DNA of 30,051 bases from a virus. The translations under genes and the position numbers were made by a program. Shown here one piece after another: positions 8,018-14,580 of this stretch; within the stretch, counting starts at the first letter, position 1, and every line of letters begins with the position of its first letter. The notes beneath the pieces are model-generated. The model saw nothing but the letters and a program-made list of their open reading frames with translations, searched no databases and was not told the origin of the DNA. The stretch lies in the IMG/VR virus record IMGVR_UViG_3300009684_000121, positions 1-30,051 of that record; one strand, 5' to 3'.

Positions 8018-9184
8018 TTATGCGGGCAGCAGGCTTTCTGCATTTGTATCGGTAGCTACGCGGTGTTTGCCGGTTGTTTTGCTTCTTGCGCGCTGCACGC
8101 GGTCCATCATTGCGTATAGTTTACGCGCACCCGCTTCAGTTGAGCCATTGCCAATCTCAGACACGATGCGTGCCGGTACAACAAATTCCCCATCGGCTAG
8201 CCGCGCGGGTTGGCGATCCCCAATCATTGCCGGGATGTTGTCAGATACGCCATCACCGGGGCCGCGAAGTAAGCGCCCACCATCAGAGTAACCACCCAGC
8301 GTCCCTAAACCGCCTTGGTTAAAAGCCACAACGCCACCTGTCGCAGCTTTGTATGGCTCGGGCACATCATAGGTATCGTTGAAGTAGCGCGCTTCCCCTT
8401 GCCCAGTATATGGCGTTGGGTTTTGTTTGCGGTTGAGAATGATCGGGCGGATCATGGCTTGTGGAGTAACGCTGCCTAGCGTTGGCATCTTGGTCGTCTG
8501 ATTCGCTTGGATGCCCGCCATGATCGGAAGTGCCGTGGCTGCTAGCATACCCGCGCCTTTCATTGTGCTGCCACCACCAAGAGTGTTAAGCGCTGAACCG
8601 GGGTTGTTCATTGCAGACGTAAAGCCCCCGGTTAATTTGTCATACGGCGACATACCTGCGGCTGCGGCTCTGCCTTGTTGTGCTGCATACTCCGCAGCCA
8701 TTTGTGGACTTGCTGAACCTTCTGTTGCTAGTGCGGCATCGTATGCAGATTTTGTCGCAGCTTGTGACGCAGCGTCTGCTCCAATATTGGACAGCCCGCT
8801 ACTAAGACTTGCCCCACCGTACGCACCCAACCCGGCCATGAGTCCTTTCTGCAAGCTACCAGTAGCCAGAGCGCCAATCCCACCAGTAACTAGTCCAGCC
8901 GCAGCCGCGTTGGATATGCCGCCCATCATTGTCCCAAGTCCGGGCACAAAATAATCAAGAGCAAATCCGGCCAGCGGAGCGGCAATTGGTTTGATTGCTT
9001 TCCAAGCACTGCTGAAGATGTTCGCTTCCGGCAGACCCGTGTGTGGGTTAATTGTCAGCGAGCCGCCATGGGCCATGGCTAAGCGTTGGAGTCCGTGCAC
9101 CTCGTCTGGCGTTACGTGCATAAGCATCGAGTCGCCGTTGCGACCATAGCCAGCCATGTGATGGGCAAGATTTTGTAGGCTCAT
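8018..9184 (-). CDS. Conserved internal virion-like protein (GGSLTINPHTG / LADGEFVVPA motifs)
   Basis: This is a 388-residue protein. The N-terminus (residues 11-55: GDSMLMHVTPDEV.GLQ, then GGSLTINPHTGLPEA) is a signature I recognise from uncharacterised proteins of many environmental phages. Residues 56-135 are Gly/Ala-rich and hydrophobic (PLAGFALDYFVPGLGTMMGG and following), resembling membrane-active ejection proteins. Residues 305-371 carry a second recurrent signature (DGVSDNIPAMIG, LADGEFVVPARIV, GNGSTEAGARKLYAMMDRV) ending in a basic tail. Near the junction are Gly-Gly motifs (ATGGVV, NQGGLG, YSDGG). No enzyme motif is visible. It precedes the giant repeat protein by 9 bases in the same operon. 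I infer an internal virion or tail-tip role. The start lacks a clear Shine-Dalgarno sequence, so it probably relies on coupling with the gene just upstream. Confidence 0.72.
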   Translation of the reverse strand: MSLQNLAHHMAGYGRNGDSMLMHVTPDEVHGLQRLAMAHGGSLTINPHTGLPEANIFSSAWKAIKPIAAPLAGFALDYFVPGLGTMMGGISNAAAAGLVTGGIGALATGSLQKGLMAGLGAYGGASLSSGLSNIGADAASQAATKSAYDAALATEGSASPQMAAEYAAQQGRAAAAGMSPYDKLTGGFTSAMNNPGSALNTLGGGSTMKGAGMLAATALPIMAGIQANQTTKMPTLGSVTPQAMIRPIILNRKQNPTPYTGQGEARYFNDTYDVPEPYKAATGGVVAFNQGGLGTLGGYSDGGRLLRGPGDGVSDNIPAMIGDRQPARLADGEFVVPARIVSEIGNGSTEAGARKLYAMMDRVQRARSKTTGKHRVATDTNAESLLPA

Positions 9185-9186
9185 GA

Positions 9187-10113
9187 TTACGTCGCTGTGT
9201 TACTAATTAAAATGCCTTGCAAAATTAAACCAACAGAGTGTGTTCCTGATGCGGTTGAAAATTGCCATTGGATGTCTGTTTTTTGTGTGTATGGAAACGG
9301 GTTTACTCTAGGAACTTGATATCTTTGGTCCCAAGCTGTTTGCAATACTGTTAGAGTAACTGGGTTTGTTTGAGCGTTGTTTGTGCTTTTAACTTGGTAG
9401 TTAATTGCGTTTCCGGGCGCGGCATCTCCGTTAAACGCATTAATGGATATCAAGTACATTGTGTATCCATTTGGTACAGAGTACACGGCAGCTTGCGACC
9501 TTCCCACCCCTGTTGAAATTTGCGAGTAAGTAACCCCACCATTCTTGGCTGTAATTGTTCCTACGTTAGTAGTTTGACCAGTCCCTGTACTAGTCATAAT
9601 CATGTTGTTAATGCGGAGAAACTGATTGGTTGTAGTTACGCCTGTTACGCCGTTTAGCGTTACTGTTTCTGTTATGGCATCCCAACTTGAATTAAGTCCG
9701 CTAATAAGTATTGTTGCTCTAGTGTTGTCGGACGCTGAAGTGCTGGCAAGTGTCATTGTTACAGCAGATGCCGGGAAAGCATATTGAGTGGTCCCCGTTA
9801 ATTCCCACAATGTATAAAGGGTTGTCTTAACAGAATCAGAAAACGCAAAAATATTTACTTGGCTTGCACCAGTAACTTTTCCTCGGGCGACTTGCAGTGC
9901 CCAATCCGCAGATTGCGAAGATTCTGTACTGATAGGAACTGGGGATGATGTTGCCATTAGCTGCCCGAGTAAATTATCAATCTGGTTGAAATACAACCGC
10001 AGGACGTTGTTGAGTTGGTCAATATAACGCGGGTCATATTCTTTCGATGCATCCGGCAAGCGCGGGGCAACAATTCTATTAAGCTCGTAATCTGATGTAA
10101 TAACGTAGCTCAT
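9187..10113 (-). CDS. Putative virion-associated tail protein with helical N-terminus
   Basis: This is a 308-residue protein whose ATG overlaps the stop of the nozzle-like gene by one base (TGATG), indicating coupled translation. Residues 5-55 (LNRIVAPRLP, EYDPRYIDQLNNVLRLYF) form a predicted amphipathic helix region that I recognise from conserved hypothetical phage proteins placed next to nozzle genes. The remaining 250 residues are Ser/Thr-rich and beta-stranded with no Cys. The last 50 residues (QKTDIQWQFSTASGTHSVGL.LQGILI) look like a compact beta domain. A virion location is inferred from neighbours on both sides; a tail-needle or decoration role is possible. I cannot name a specific function. 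Confidence 0.65.
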   Translation of the reverse strand: MSYVITSDYELNRIVAPRLPDASKEYDPRYIDQLNNVLRLYFNQIDNLLGQLMATSSPVPISTESSQSADWALQVARGKVTGASQVNIFAFSDSVKTTLYTLWELTGTTQYAFPASAVTMTLASTSASDNTRATILISGLNSSWDAITETVTLNGVTGVTTTNQFLRINNMIMTSTGTGQTTNVGTITAKNGGVTYSQISTGVGRSQAAVYSVPNGYTMYLISINAFNGDAAPGNAINYQVKSTNNAQTNPVTLTVLQTAWDQRYQVPRVNPFPYTQKTDIQWQFSTASGTHSVGLILQGILISNTAT

Positions 10114-12194
10114 CAGCGCCTGCCATCATTTCTGATATCGATTCGGGGAGCGCCAAGCTGCCATTGCAGCCCAAGCTGGTTTCCTTCAATCTTAAACGCC
10201 ATCTGGCGTCCACGCACGCGGGTGTAGATCTGCCCAGTATACGCTTCAATTGGGTACGTAGATGTCCGGGTAGATGTGGCGTAAGCGTTGCCACCCACCG
10301 ATAATGGACTATTGTACCCGGAACCCGAGTTCTGCATAGGGTACAGCGTCATGGTTACTTGCGGGCTTGCCGCCGTAGACCCATCAAATTTAAGATCCGG
10401 CAGCATCCGCCACACAAACCCAAAGTTGTGCCCGTCGTCAATATCAAATTCGGACGACAGAATATAGGACGAAATGGGAAGACCCGTAACAGAATCAGTA
10501 CAGTCGTCTACGCCATTCTCATGCCAGACAAGATTTTTTGAATACGTAGCCGCAATTGGGTAATCGTTCAGGCCGCTATCAATCCAAGCCGTGCGCCCCA
10601 TAGTGCCGTAGTACCAGACGTTTTCCAGATAATTAAAAATAATATATCTGTCTACAACCGTGTTACTACCGGAACAGTAAAACCACCAGACTTCATTAAA
10701 GCCCTCGTTGGTGCTACAAAAAACTTGGTCAAACTGACTCTTATTTACACTCTCAAATACATACTGACGAAGATCGCAGCTAAGCGTCTGCACCCGGCCA
10801 TCATACTTGTAAAACTTGTCGACGCCCATCCAGTACGTAATACCGGAGGCAATAACGGCGGCATTTGGCCCGGCAATTGAGATGTTGTCGCCAAGAAGCT
10901 GTGAACTCCAAACGTATGGCGGTCCCAAATACTGCAAGGAATATACAGAACTGTCGGTAAACACAACGATTTCTTGACGGCTTTGTACAGTTGTAACGAT
11001 CTTAGAACCGTGCGACAACCGCACACTACCCGCTTGATTGGTAATTGCTGGATACCAAGTAATCAACGAATCTTGATCTGACCAACGAATCAGCATAGGA
11101 TCAAGCGTCGTGCTACCAATGTCGTTGGTGCCAAACACCAAAATAAACCGGCTAGTATCAGATACCGTAAACGTGTTCTGATACAGAGGGCAGTAGCCAT
11201 CAGTACCCGCCAAACTAGATAACAACACGCCGTTAGGTTTAATGTAGGCGGTTCCGCTACTACTGCCACTTGTATTGATTGCCGCACCACCAGCAGTCAG
11301 TGCAAGGTTAAATGTCGTGCCAGTAGAAGCAAGCGCGTAGTATGTAGTTCCGGGCGTAAGCCCAGTTGGTAGCGCCCCCGTTGTGGAAAACGTAATTGGG
11401 GTTCCCGTGACTACACTTATGGTTGACGTTACGACAGCAGGGGATGCAATCGTAATAGATACAGATGATGGATTGTACCCAATTGCAGCATCCCAATAGT
11501 ACAGAGGACCACCACGTGGTCCGTATAATAGGTTTTGGCCCCAATTCATTTGGTTCCAAAGACGGATAGGATCTGTAGTAGTGCCTCCGTTACCCCATGT
11601 TCCTGAACTCCATCCCCCCGCACCCCACCCAACATATGGGACCGCAATCGCAGGGCCAGTATTTATTTGGTATACAGCAATGACAGCGGAACCACCAGTT
11701 GCCCCAACAGCAACAGTTGAAGCAGTGGTAATAGTATATGAGTTAGCACTTACATACGTAATGCTATATTCTGTATTTAAAAGGGTAGCATAAGTACCCG
11801 TAACCCCACTAAACGTAACATAGTCACCAGTAATCGCCCCATGTGAAGTAGCGGTAACTGTGACCGTAGTAGTGCCATTCCCAGTAAATGGGTTGCTGCC
11901 AAGCGTTGCGCTGGCTCTAACTGGGGTGATGTCATAATATGACCCCCCGTTTTGGATGTAAAACTTGAGGTTTGTACCAACACCCAACAAGTTCTGCGAA
12001 GCAAGCGTCACCCAAGACCAAAGCGAACGGCATATACCCAAAAAGGTATTGGCCGAAATTTGCAGCCAACCACCAATTTTCTCGGGCGTACCCTGCCGAA
12101 AACGAATTTTTTCCGATTCGTAGTAGCCGCCCTCGTTGGTGTACCGCGTGTTTTCGCGGTTAACCCCGGGCTTGAACAGCAGCTTTTTTAGCAT
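10113..12194 (-). CDS. Tail nozzle / packaged-DNA stabilisation-like protein
   Basis: This is a 693-residue protein. The N-terminus (LLFKPGVNRENTRYTNEGGY, KIRFRQGTPEKIGGW) is a signature of phage proteins annotated as stabilisation or tail nozzle proteins, which form a beta-propeller ring closing the portal channel in short-tailed phages. WGQNLLYGPRGGPLYYWD and later WMGVDKFYKYDGRVQTL, DQVFCSTNEGFNEVWWFYC and ENVWYYGTMGRTAW look like successive propeller blades. Two Thr/Ser/Gly-rich segments (about 94-175 with TSHGAITGDYVTFSGVTG, and about 244-318 with ITFSTTGALPTGLTPGTTYY) interrupt the blades and look like inserted beta modules. The gene starts one base inside the holin stop codon (TAATG). 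The family assignment is from remembered signatures; a propeller fold is inferred. Confidence 0.75.
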   Translation of the reverse strand: MLKKLLFKPGVNRENTRYTNEGGYYESEKIRFRQGTPEKIGGWLQISANTFLGICRSLWSWVTLASQNLLGVGTNLKFYIQNGGSYYDITPVRASATLGSNPFTGNGTTTVTVTATSHGAITGDYVTFSGVTGTYATLLNTEYSITYVSANSYTITTASTVAVGATGGSAVIAVYQINTGPAIAVPYVGWGAGGWSSGTWGNGGTTTDPIRLWNQMNWGQNLLYGPRGGPLYYWDAAIGYNPSSVSITIASPAVVTSTISVVTGTPITFSTTGALPTGLTPGTTYYALASTGTTFNLALTAGGAAINTSGSSSGTAYIKPNGVLLSSLAGTDGYCPLYQNTFTVSDTSRFILVFGTNDIGSTTLDPMLIRWSDQDSLITWYPAITNQAGSVRLSHGSKIVTTVQSRQEIVVFTDSSVYSLQYLGPPYVWSSQLLGDNISIAGPNAAVIASGITYWMGVDKFYKYDGRVQTLSCDLRQYVFESVNKSQFDQVFCSTNEGFNEVWWFYCSGSNTVVDRYIIFNYLENVWYYGTMGRTAWIDSGLNDYPIAATYSKNLVWHENGVDDCTDSVTGLPISSYILSSEFDIDDGHNFGFVWRMLPDLKFDGSTAASPQVTMTLYPMQNSGSGYNSPLSVGGNAYATSTRTSTYPIEAYTGQIYTRVRGRQMAFKIEGNQLGLQWQLGAPRIDIRNDGRR

Positions 12195-12631
12195 TACTTG
12201 CTCGCTACGCCCTTACTCTTCTCAAAGCTGCGCATTCCACCAAACCCAAGAAGACCCGCGAGAAGCGTCATGAGTTGCTCGACATCAAGATCAGGAGGCG
12301 GGGCTAACCCTTTAGGGATTATGTCATAACCTTGACCAAAAGCCCAACACCACTGCATCAGCGGGTAGCCTAAGAATTGGTAAGCCAGACCCAAAACCCC
12401 AACCCAACCCACAGCAGGACGCCAACCAGAGACAAATGTGCTACTAGACGCCGCTTCAATTTTATTGACATCCACTTGCGCGAGGTCTGTAGTCTGGTCG
12501 ACCCTTTTTTCCTCAAGGTCCAGCTTGCGCTCCTCCAGCGCCATCTCCATGCGTTCTTTATCCGTTGTGATGAGGTCGCCCGCAACTTTGCCAACACCTT
12601 CAATTATCGACCCTATTCCAATCAAATCCAT
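12194..12631 (-). CDS. Holin, 3TM family
   Basis: This 145-residue protein matches the GTA-type 3TM holin family. It has a short N-terminal hydrophobic stretch (residues 2-20), a charged helical section (ERMEMALEERKLDLEEKRVD), the hallmark FVSGWRPAVGWVGVLGLAYQ leading into a membrane span at about 73-97, and a C-terminal hydrophobic LMTLLAGLLGFGGMRSFEK at 120-138. The usual family length is about 130-180 residues. Holins oligomerise in the inner membrane and release the endolysin. It follows the GH108 endolysin with a one-base stop/start overlap (TAATG) and has an AAGGA site, forming a classic lysis pair. Confidence 0.88.
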   Translation of the reverse strand: MDLIGIGSIIEGVGKVAGDLITTDKERMEMALEERKLDLEEKRVDQTTDLAQVDVNKIEAASSSTFVSGWRPAVGWVGVLGLAYQFLGYPLMQWCWAFGQGYDIIPKGLAPPPDLDVEQLMTLLAGLLGFGGMRSFEKSKGVASK

Positions 12632-13140
12632 TATTTGAGTCCTTGCAAGGTACGGTTGATCCAGCCGAGTAAGAACTTGGACTGAGACCTGTCTTTGTTG
12701 CAGATCTGCGCGTATCGGCTAATCTTGGCAAGGGCGTAGGCGGGGAGGAACTTTTCTGCCGTACAGATGTTCAACCGTTCAATGGTTTTTGGTCCGATTG
12801 CTCCGTCTGGGGTGACTCCAACGATGAGTTGGGCGAGTTTGATGGCAACTCCGGTTCCGGTATTGACGGCAAAGTTGAAGATGGTCTCGGCAATAGCTTG
12901 CTCCTTAAGATCATCACCTCGGACACGATCCCAGAAATTAGACTTGTAAAACTCACGAACCAAAGGAGTAGCCGATCCGAAATCCTTGCGATCAATGAAC
13001 TGCCATCCTGCCCAGTCTGGATTTGGTTTTCTTGCGATCCCTGCATATGTCATACCTCCCCGGTCGCCCGGAATATCAGTCAGTTGGTATCCACCTTCGT
13101 CATGGATCATTTTTTCAAAGGCGGGGTTGAAGTCGGCCAT
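12631..13140 (-). CDS. Endolysin, glycoside hydrolase family 108 with PG-binding C-terminus
   Basis: This 169-residue protein is a peptidoglycan muramidase of the GH108 (T4-independent lysozyme) type. The N-terminal FEKMIHDEGGY contains the catalytic Glu (E15), followed by DRGGMTYAGIA. The C-terminal half (ETIFNFAVNTGTGVAIKLAQ, then GVTPDGAIGPKTIERLN) matches the associated PG_binding_3 domain. The length is typical of the family. I chose the ATG at 13140 over a GTG three bases upstream because AGGTG lies 5 bases from the ATG but only 2 from the GTG; the ATG also overlaps the upstream stop in a TGATG arrangement. There is no signal peptide, so release depends on the holin directly downstream. 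Confidence 0.93.
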   Translation of the reverse strand: MADFNPAFEKMIHDEGGYQLTDIPGDRGGMTYAGIARKPNPDWAGWQFIDRKDFGSATPLVREFYKSNFWDRVRGDDLKEQAIAETIFNFAVNTGTGVAIKLAQLIVGVTPDGAIGPKTIERLNICTAEKFLPAYALAKISRYAQICNKDRSQSKFLLGWINRTLQGLK

Positions 13141-13445
13141 CACTTCACCTTTTGTTCAAGGATAACGATGCGCTCACGATTCAGATGGATGAGTTCCCGG
13201 TTCTCGTTAATCTGCTTTTCTAAATCCTGCCGCAACTTCTCCCGCGCTAGTTCAGCACCTGAGTTGGCGGCTTGCTTGTTGTCTGATGTGACCACCAGAC
13301 TGATTTTGGCGTTAAGTACCGTGACATCGTGCGTCAGTTTATCGAGTGCAGTCATTAGGTAGACCACGCAGGTAAAGAGAATTGGAAGCACAGCGAACGC
13401 CGTCTTCTCAATCAGTTGACTTTTGGCTTCAAGTTTCTCGGTCAT
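13140..13445 (-). CDS. Small membrane/coiled-coil protein, possible i-spanin-like
   Basis: This 101-residue protein has one predicted membrane span near the N-terminus (about 15-33, FAVLPILFTCVVYLMTAL), then a helical coiled-coil section rich in Lys/Glu/Arg (REKLRQDLEKQINENRELI, ending RIVILEQKVK). One N-terminal span followed by a long coiled coil is the topology of an inner-membrane spanin, which links inner and outer membranes at the last step of lysis. Position immediately before the endolysin supports a lysis role. It overlaps the upstream 52-codon gene by 4 bases (ATGA). No lipobox or partner o-spanin is visible nearby, so spanin function is an inference; a holin accessory is the alternative. 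Confidence 0.7.
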   Translation of the reverse strand: MTEKLEAKSQLIEKTAFAVLPILFTCVVYLMTALDKLTHDVTVLNAKISLVVTSDNKQAANSGAELAREKLRQDLEKQINENRELIHLNRERIVILEQKVK

Positions 13446-13600
13446 GCTTTATCCCTTAGCTTGTTGACGATCTCAAAAGCAGACTTCATCTTTTCTTCGA
13501 GGACTGCAACCCGTAGGTCCAGCTTAGACAGCACAACGATCAACGTCACAATACCAAGAAGTACCGGCCATGCTTTTAGAAAGAGTTCAACTATCTCCAT
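13442..13600 (-). CDS. Very small membrane/coiled-coil protein in lysis cassette
   Basis: This is a 52-residue ORF read directly from the sequence. It begins MEIVELFLKAWPVLLGIV, giving a hydrophobic span at about 5-24, and continues into an amphipathic helix (LRVAVLEEKMKSAFEIVNKL). An AAGGA site lies 9 bases before the ATG. It overlaps the end of the endonuclease VII-like gene by 14 bases and the next gene by 4 (ATGA). It has the same span-plus-helix design as the 101-residue neighbour (both contain VLEEK/ILEQK), so the two may act together or have arisen by divergence. Likely a lysis accessory or holin/antiholin; this is inferred from size and position. Confidence 0.6.
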   Translation of the reverse strand: MEIVELFLKAWPVLLGIVTLIVVLSKLDLRVAVLEEKMKSAFEIVNKLRDKA

Positions 13601-14027
13601 CGCCGTGCATCCTTATGTACTCATTCCGAAGAAACGTCACTTTTTTGCGTCCGTCATGCCGCTTAACGATACCCAAAGCTGGCGGGTTGTTCAGGTATTC
13701 TGCGGCCCGCAAGAGCAGATCAGGATCGTCTTCAAAAATACCGAGCGCTGTGTTACAGCGTTTACACAGCACCCCACGAACGTCATCCGAATCGTGGCAG
13801 TGGTCTACCGCAAATTTGTACTGTTTCAGTTTAAGCGCTTGTTGACAAACAGCGCAATTATACCCCTGAAGTTTTAAGAGTAGCTCAAAATCTGCGGGGG
13901 ACAGACCAAAACGAGAAAGCCGATTTACATCGGCTTTGCATCCACTACAGAGAAAGTAATCCCTGCGCCCGTGGATGATTAAGTCATCTCTAGCAAACTC
14001 ACCAGCACATACAGCGCAAGATGGCAT
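13587..14027 (-). CDS. Endonuclease VII-like HNH (recombination endonuclease VII family)
   Basis: This 146-residue protein has the T4 endonuclease VII-type His-Me finger core: C58-A-V-C61, then VDHCHDSDDVRGVLCKRCN with D75/H76 as metal/catalytic positions, C88 and C91 completing the zinc site, and N92 corresponding to the family's catalytic Asn. An additional CAVC (C4, C7) and CSGC (C27, C30) near the N-terminus look like a second zinc knuckle. The family resolves branched DNA such as Holliday junctions before packaging; members also occur as free-standing homing-like nucleases. It sits between a terminator-like hairpin and the lysis genes. All catalytic residues appear intact. Whether it serves DNA maturation or is a mobile nicking enzyme cannot be told from sequence. 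Confidence 0.88.
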   Translation of the reverse strand: MPSCAVCAGEFARDDLIIHGRRDYFLCSGCKADVNRLSRFGLSPADFELLLKLQGYNCAVCQQALKLKQYKFAVDHCHDSDDVRGVLCKRCNTALGIFEDDPDLLLRAAEYLNNPPALGIVKRHDGRKKVTFLRNEYIRMHGDGDS

Positions 14028-14029
14028 TT

Positions 14030-14057
14030 TGAAACCCCGGTGGGTCGCACCGGGGCC
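14030..14057 (-). terminator. GC-rich hairpin, weak terminator or translational lock
   Basis: CCCCGGTG (14035-14042) pairs perfectly with CACCGGGG (14048-14055) around a 5-base loop, extendable by two G-U pairs. On the minus-strand transcript it comes 8 bases after the stop of the acidic protein and is followed only by UUUC, a weak U-tract. Its last GGGG is the only candidate ribosome-binding site for the endonuclease gene, 7 bases from that ATG, so it might occlude translation instead of, or as well as, causing partial termination. Confidence 0.5.
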
Positions 14058-14062
14058 TGACC

Positions 14063-14329
14063 TCAGTTGTCAGTTTGCTCGTCGTCTTCTTCAGCTTCTT
14101 CAGCTTCTTCAGCTTCTTCAGCTTCTTCAGCTTCTTCAGCGTCGTCTTCTTCAGCAACTGCGTTAGCAGCAACTTCAAACTGCGCTTCGATGTGTGAAGA
14201 GAAGAGAGAAGACAGTGTGAACTCGTTGATGCCGCTTTCAATAGCGACAGCAAATGCAACAGAGAACAAACCGTTCAGCGCATCAATAGGCTCAGAACCA
14301 TCGATGGCGGCAATGATCAAGTCTTTCAT
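14063..14329 (-). CDS. Small protein with acidic repeat tail
   Basis: This 88-residue protein has a hydrophobic, probably helical N-terminal half (IIAAIDGSEPIDALNGLFSV) and, from residue about 59, a tail of EEA units ending DDEQTDN. The tail is encoded by six perfect 9-bp repeats and is strongly negative. The start has GGAG 6 bases upstream. Acidic tails of this type can mimic nucleic acid or bind basic proteins, but nothing specific is shown here. It lies between a conserved 58-residue basic protein and the endonuclease gene. I do not recognise the family; a small virion or regulatory protein is possible. Confidence 0.65.
   Translation of the reverse strand: MKDLIIAAIDGSEPIDALNGLFSVAFAVAIESGINEFTLSSLFSSHIEAQFEVAANAVAEEDDAEEAEEAEEAEEAEEAEEDDEQTDN
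14086..14139 (-). repeat. Six perfect tandem 9-bp repeats encoding Glu-Glu-Ala
   Basis: The plus strand shows CTTCTTCAG six times in a row without mismatch. On the coding strand these give the EEA repeats of the 88-residue protein. The unit is a multiple of three, so gain or loss of copies keeps the frame. Confidence 0.9.
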
Positions 14330-14349
14330 GTGAATCTCCGGGGTTGATG

Positions 14350-14363
14350 GGCGGGTGCCCGCC
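14350..14363 (-). other. Perfect short inverted repeat in intergenic gap
   Basis: GGCGGG (14350-14355) and CCCGCC (14358-14363) form a 6-bp inverted repeat with a 2-base centre. It sits in the 65-base gap between the 58-codon gene and the acidic-protein gene. There is no U-tract after it on the minus strand, so it is not a convincing terminator; it may structure the leader of the acidic-protein gene. Confidence 0.3.
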
Positions 14364-14394
14364 GCGATTTTACCGTGCGTGTAAGACAGGGAAG

Positions 14395-14571
14395 TTACTT
14401 CTTTAACCCCTTGAGCGTTTCCGCTAGCCGAGCGCGCTTGCCCAGAGTGCCGGGCTTCTTTGCCGCAGCAGCGAGCTTTTTCTCAGGGATAGGTTTGCCA
14501 GCTTTGGCACCAAGTTCAGCCCGAAGCGCACCCGGCTTCTTGATTGCGGATTGAATCCATTTCTCAGCCAT
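14395..14571 (-). CDS. Conserved small basic phage protein (MAEKWIQ family)
   Basis: This 58-residue ORF begins MAEKWIQSAIKKPGALR, contains GKPIPEKKLAAAAKKPGTLG and ends GKRARLAETLKGLKK. I recognise this pattern from short basic proteins in many phage genomes, where it is annotated as hypothetical. The ATG has a strong AAGGAG site 6 bases upstream and follows the chaperone-like gene by 9 bases. Net charge is strongly positive, with Lys/Arg throughout. A nucleic-acid-binding or virion-packed role is possible but unproven. The repeated KKPG (positions 11-14 and 38-41) suggests two related half-repeats. Confidence 0.78.
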   Translation of the reverse strand: MAEKWIQSAIKKPGALRAELGAKAGKPIPEKKLAAAAKKPGTLGKRARLAETLKGLKK

Positions 14572-14580
14572 GATTGCTCC

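Noticed and set aside
12631-13143. GTG start for the endolysin at 13143
   Set aside because: The Shine-Dalgarno AGGTG is only 2 bases from the GTG but 5 from the ATG three bases later, and the ATG forms the usual TGATG overlap.
14067-14333. Plus-strand Ser/Ala-repeat ORF
   Set aside because: It is the complement of the acidic-repeat gene; all neighbours are on the minus strand and the minus frame has a ribosome-binding site.
14350-14363. Intrinsic terminator after the 58-codon gene
   Set aside because: The stem is perfect but no U-tract follows on the transcribed strand, so it is listed only as an inverted repeat.
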